This document shows positions 6,816-7,048 of a stretch of 7,048 nt of DNA, one piece after another. The position numbers were made by a program, and so were the translations under genes. This DNA is from Sulfurimonas sp. (GTDB lineage: Bacteria; Campylobacterota; Campylobacteria; Campylobacterales; Sulfurimonadaceae), in assembly GCA_015487435.1 (NCBI GenBank), contig WFPU01000044.1, positions 1 through 7,048 of the forward strand. Direction: 5' to 3'. The notes under the pieces are model-generated. The model made no database searches. It was not told the DNA's origin and worked only from the letters and a program-made list of their open reading frames with translations. Position 1 is the stretch's first letter. Each line of letters opens with the position of its first letter.

Positions 6816-6840
6816 ATGCATACTTGTAAAGTATTGCATA
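6816..6840. promoter_or_regulatory. Imperfect palindrome ATGCATACT...AGTATTGCAT near the right end
   Basis: The arms pair over nine bases with one bulged base, around TGTAA. The centre includes TTGTAAA (6824-6830), which also occurs in the left subterminal repeat near 657-663. It is a candidate operator or an accessory recombinase binding site. Confidence 0.35.
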
Positions 6841-6847
6841 TTGTCAT

Positions 6848-6853
6848 ATTATA
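6848..6853 (-). promoter_or_regulatory. Candidate -10 box TATAAT for the element operon
   Basis: TATAAT reads on the minus strand about 93 bases before intA, inside the element. No good TTGACA-like -35 is seen, which is not rare in AT-rich Campylobacterota promoters. In DNA this AT-rich a six-base match is weak evidence. Confidence 0.3.
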
Positions 6854-6878
6854 GGGAATATTTAAAAGAAATAATGAT

Positions 6879-6897
6879 ACATACTTAGAGCTACATA
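6879..6897 (-). repeat. Right terminal imperfect inverted repeat of the element
   Basis: On the minus strand, reading inward from the junction, it is TATGTAGCTCTAAGTATGT, matching 12 of 19 positions of the left end (643-661). It directly adjoins the right copy of the direct repeat. Confidence 0.5.
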
Positions 6898-6906
6898 TCA
6901 TAATTT
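6898..6906. repeat. Right junction direct repeat TCATAATTT
   Basis: This is identical to 635-643. On the minus strand it contains the stop codon of the lapG-like gene (TGA 6900-6898) overlapping an ATG (6901-6899), which is the reconstructed original lapD start. Confidence 0.6.
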
Positions 6907-7048
6907 TTTCCTTTTCATGTTGGCTTCGAGTTTTTTCCATTTTTTAGATTTTGGTCCGGTGTCGCCGTTTATCATCTTTATCACTTTGATAAGGTCGGGT
7001 CTTTTGGATGCAGGAAGCACAAGCCTGTTGTTGTTTCCCAAAATGAGA
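6898..7048 (-). CDS. lapG: Probable LapG-like periplasmic cysteine protease, C-terminal end only
   Basis: Only the last 49 codons are in the window (LILGNNNRLVLPASKRPDL to MKRKKL, stop TGA at 6900). LapG-type proteases (BTLCP, peptidase family C93) cleave the N-terminal region of large surface adhesins and are held inactive by LapD. The catalytic Cys-His-Asp part is outside the window. The assignment rests on a segment reminiscent of the C-terminal end of that family (a V-L-P-x-S-x-R-x-D-L stretch) and on the LapD-like gene that followed it before the element inserted. The sequence up to the stop appears undamaged. The end of the gene carries AAAAGGA seven bases before an overlapping ATG, as expected for a coupled downstream gene. 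The domain call alone would be weak; context raises it. Confidence 0.5.
   Translation of the reverse strand, partial: LILGNNNRLVLPASKRPDLIKVIKMINGDTGPKSKKWKKLEANMKRKKL

Larger units (their letters stand above)
6788..6901 (-). other. Chimeric 37-codon ORF spanning the right junction, started by the stranded lapD ribosome binding site
   Basis: An ATG at 6901-6899 sits seven bases after AAAAGGA (6915-6909), an excellent ribosome binding site located inside the end of the lapG-like gene. In the reconstructed parental locus this ATG would have started lapD. After the insertion it opens a 37-residue ORF (MICSSKYVSLFLLNIPYNM and onward) that ends at TAG 6790-6788, 32 bases before intA. The peptide resembles nothing I know and is probably a by-product. 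Translation across this leader could affect intA expression when lapG is transcribed. Confidence 0.45.
635..6906 (-). mobile_element. SE/Tn554-like integrative element with a recombinase trio and two cargo genes
   Basis: The element is bounded by a 9-bp direct repeat TCATAATTT (635-643 and 6898-6906); the span given includes both copies. Just inside are imperfect 19-bp inverted ends, TATGccGtTCTgA...TGT at the left and TATGtaGcTCTaA...TGT at the right, agreeing at 12 of 19 positions by my count. It holds six genes on one strand: intA, tfp, intB, a membrane protein, a lipoprotein and srap. Tn554 and the strand-biased circularizing integrative elements (SEs) of Vibrio are the closest architectures I know, combining two or three tyrosine recombinase-fold proteins with a small coiled-coil partner. 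There is no transfer or replication gene, so it moves within the cell or rides other vehicles. The exact cleavage positions cannot be fixed from one copy. The interrupted lapG-lapD junction is the best evidence for the boundaries. Confidence 0.72.

Noticed and set aside
657..6830. TTGTAAA near 657-663 and at 6824-6830 as the crossover core of the element
   Set aside because: The repeat TCATAATTT further out reconstructs a coupled lapG-lapD overlap with its ribosome binding site, which the TTGTAAA join does not; kept only as a possible accessory site.
1..7048. CRISPR array, tRNA/rRNA genes or transposase-type insertion sequences
   Set aside because: I saw no regularly spaced repeats, no cloverleaf-like or rRNA-like segments and no DDE transposase; all mobility functions are of the tyrosine recombinase type.

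Overview
The window is AT-rich and every gene I can support lies on the minus strand. It reads as one compact mobile element of about 6.25 kb inserted between two chromosomal genes. The flanks look like the 3' end of a lapG-type periplasmic protease gene (right edge) and the 5' end of a lapD-type c-di-GMP receptor gene (left edge). The low GC, the Lap pair and the protein character fit a marine or sediment bacterium of the Campylobacterota (Sulfurimonas/Sulfurospirillum/Arcobacter-like). That assignment is an inference, because no marker gene is present.

Right to left, in the direction of transcription: (1) 7048-6898, the last 49 codons of the lapG-like gene; (2) 6897-6756, the element's right end, with imperfect repeats, a -10-like box and a strong ribosome binding site; (3) 6755-2453, three tyrosine recombinase-fold genes (intA, tfp, intB) joined by two 4-bp ATGA overlaps; (4) 2400-1089, two very AT-rich cargo genes, a three-segment membrane protein and a DUF5625-like lipoprotein; (5) 1074-703, a small helix-turn-helix plus coiled-coil protein of the TnpC/DUF6262/SRAP kind; (6) 702-644, the element's left end; (7) 638-1, the N-terminal part of a LapD-like protein with an apparent one-base frameshift near its start.

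Three recombinase-fold genes plus a small coiled-coil partner match the Tn554-related, strand-biased circularizing integrative element (SE) architecture (intA-tfp-intB-srap). Two things are unusual. The cargo sits between intB and srap rather than outside the recombination module. A short motif of the left terminus (ATGCCGT) also recurs, as an inverted pair, at the intB/cargo boundary.

The insertion point can be reconstructed. Both junctions carry TCATAATTT (635-643 and 6898-6906). On the minus strand this contains the ATGA that is both the stop of the lapG-like gene and the start of the lapD-like gene. The parental locus was therefore probably a translationally coupled lapG-lapD operon with a 4-bp overlap. 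The insertion left lapG intact, stranded the lapD ribosome binding site and a start codon at the right end, and left lapD without a recognisable one. No RNA genes, CRISPR arrays or clear intrinsic terminators were seen, and no gene-free stretch exceeds 300 bases.
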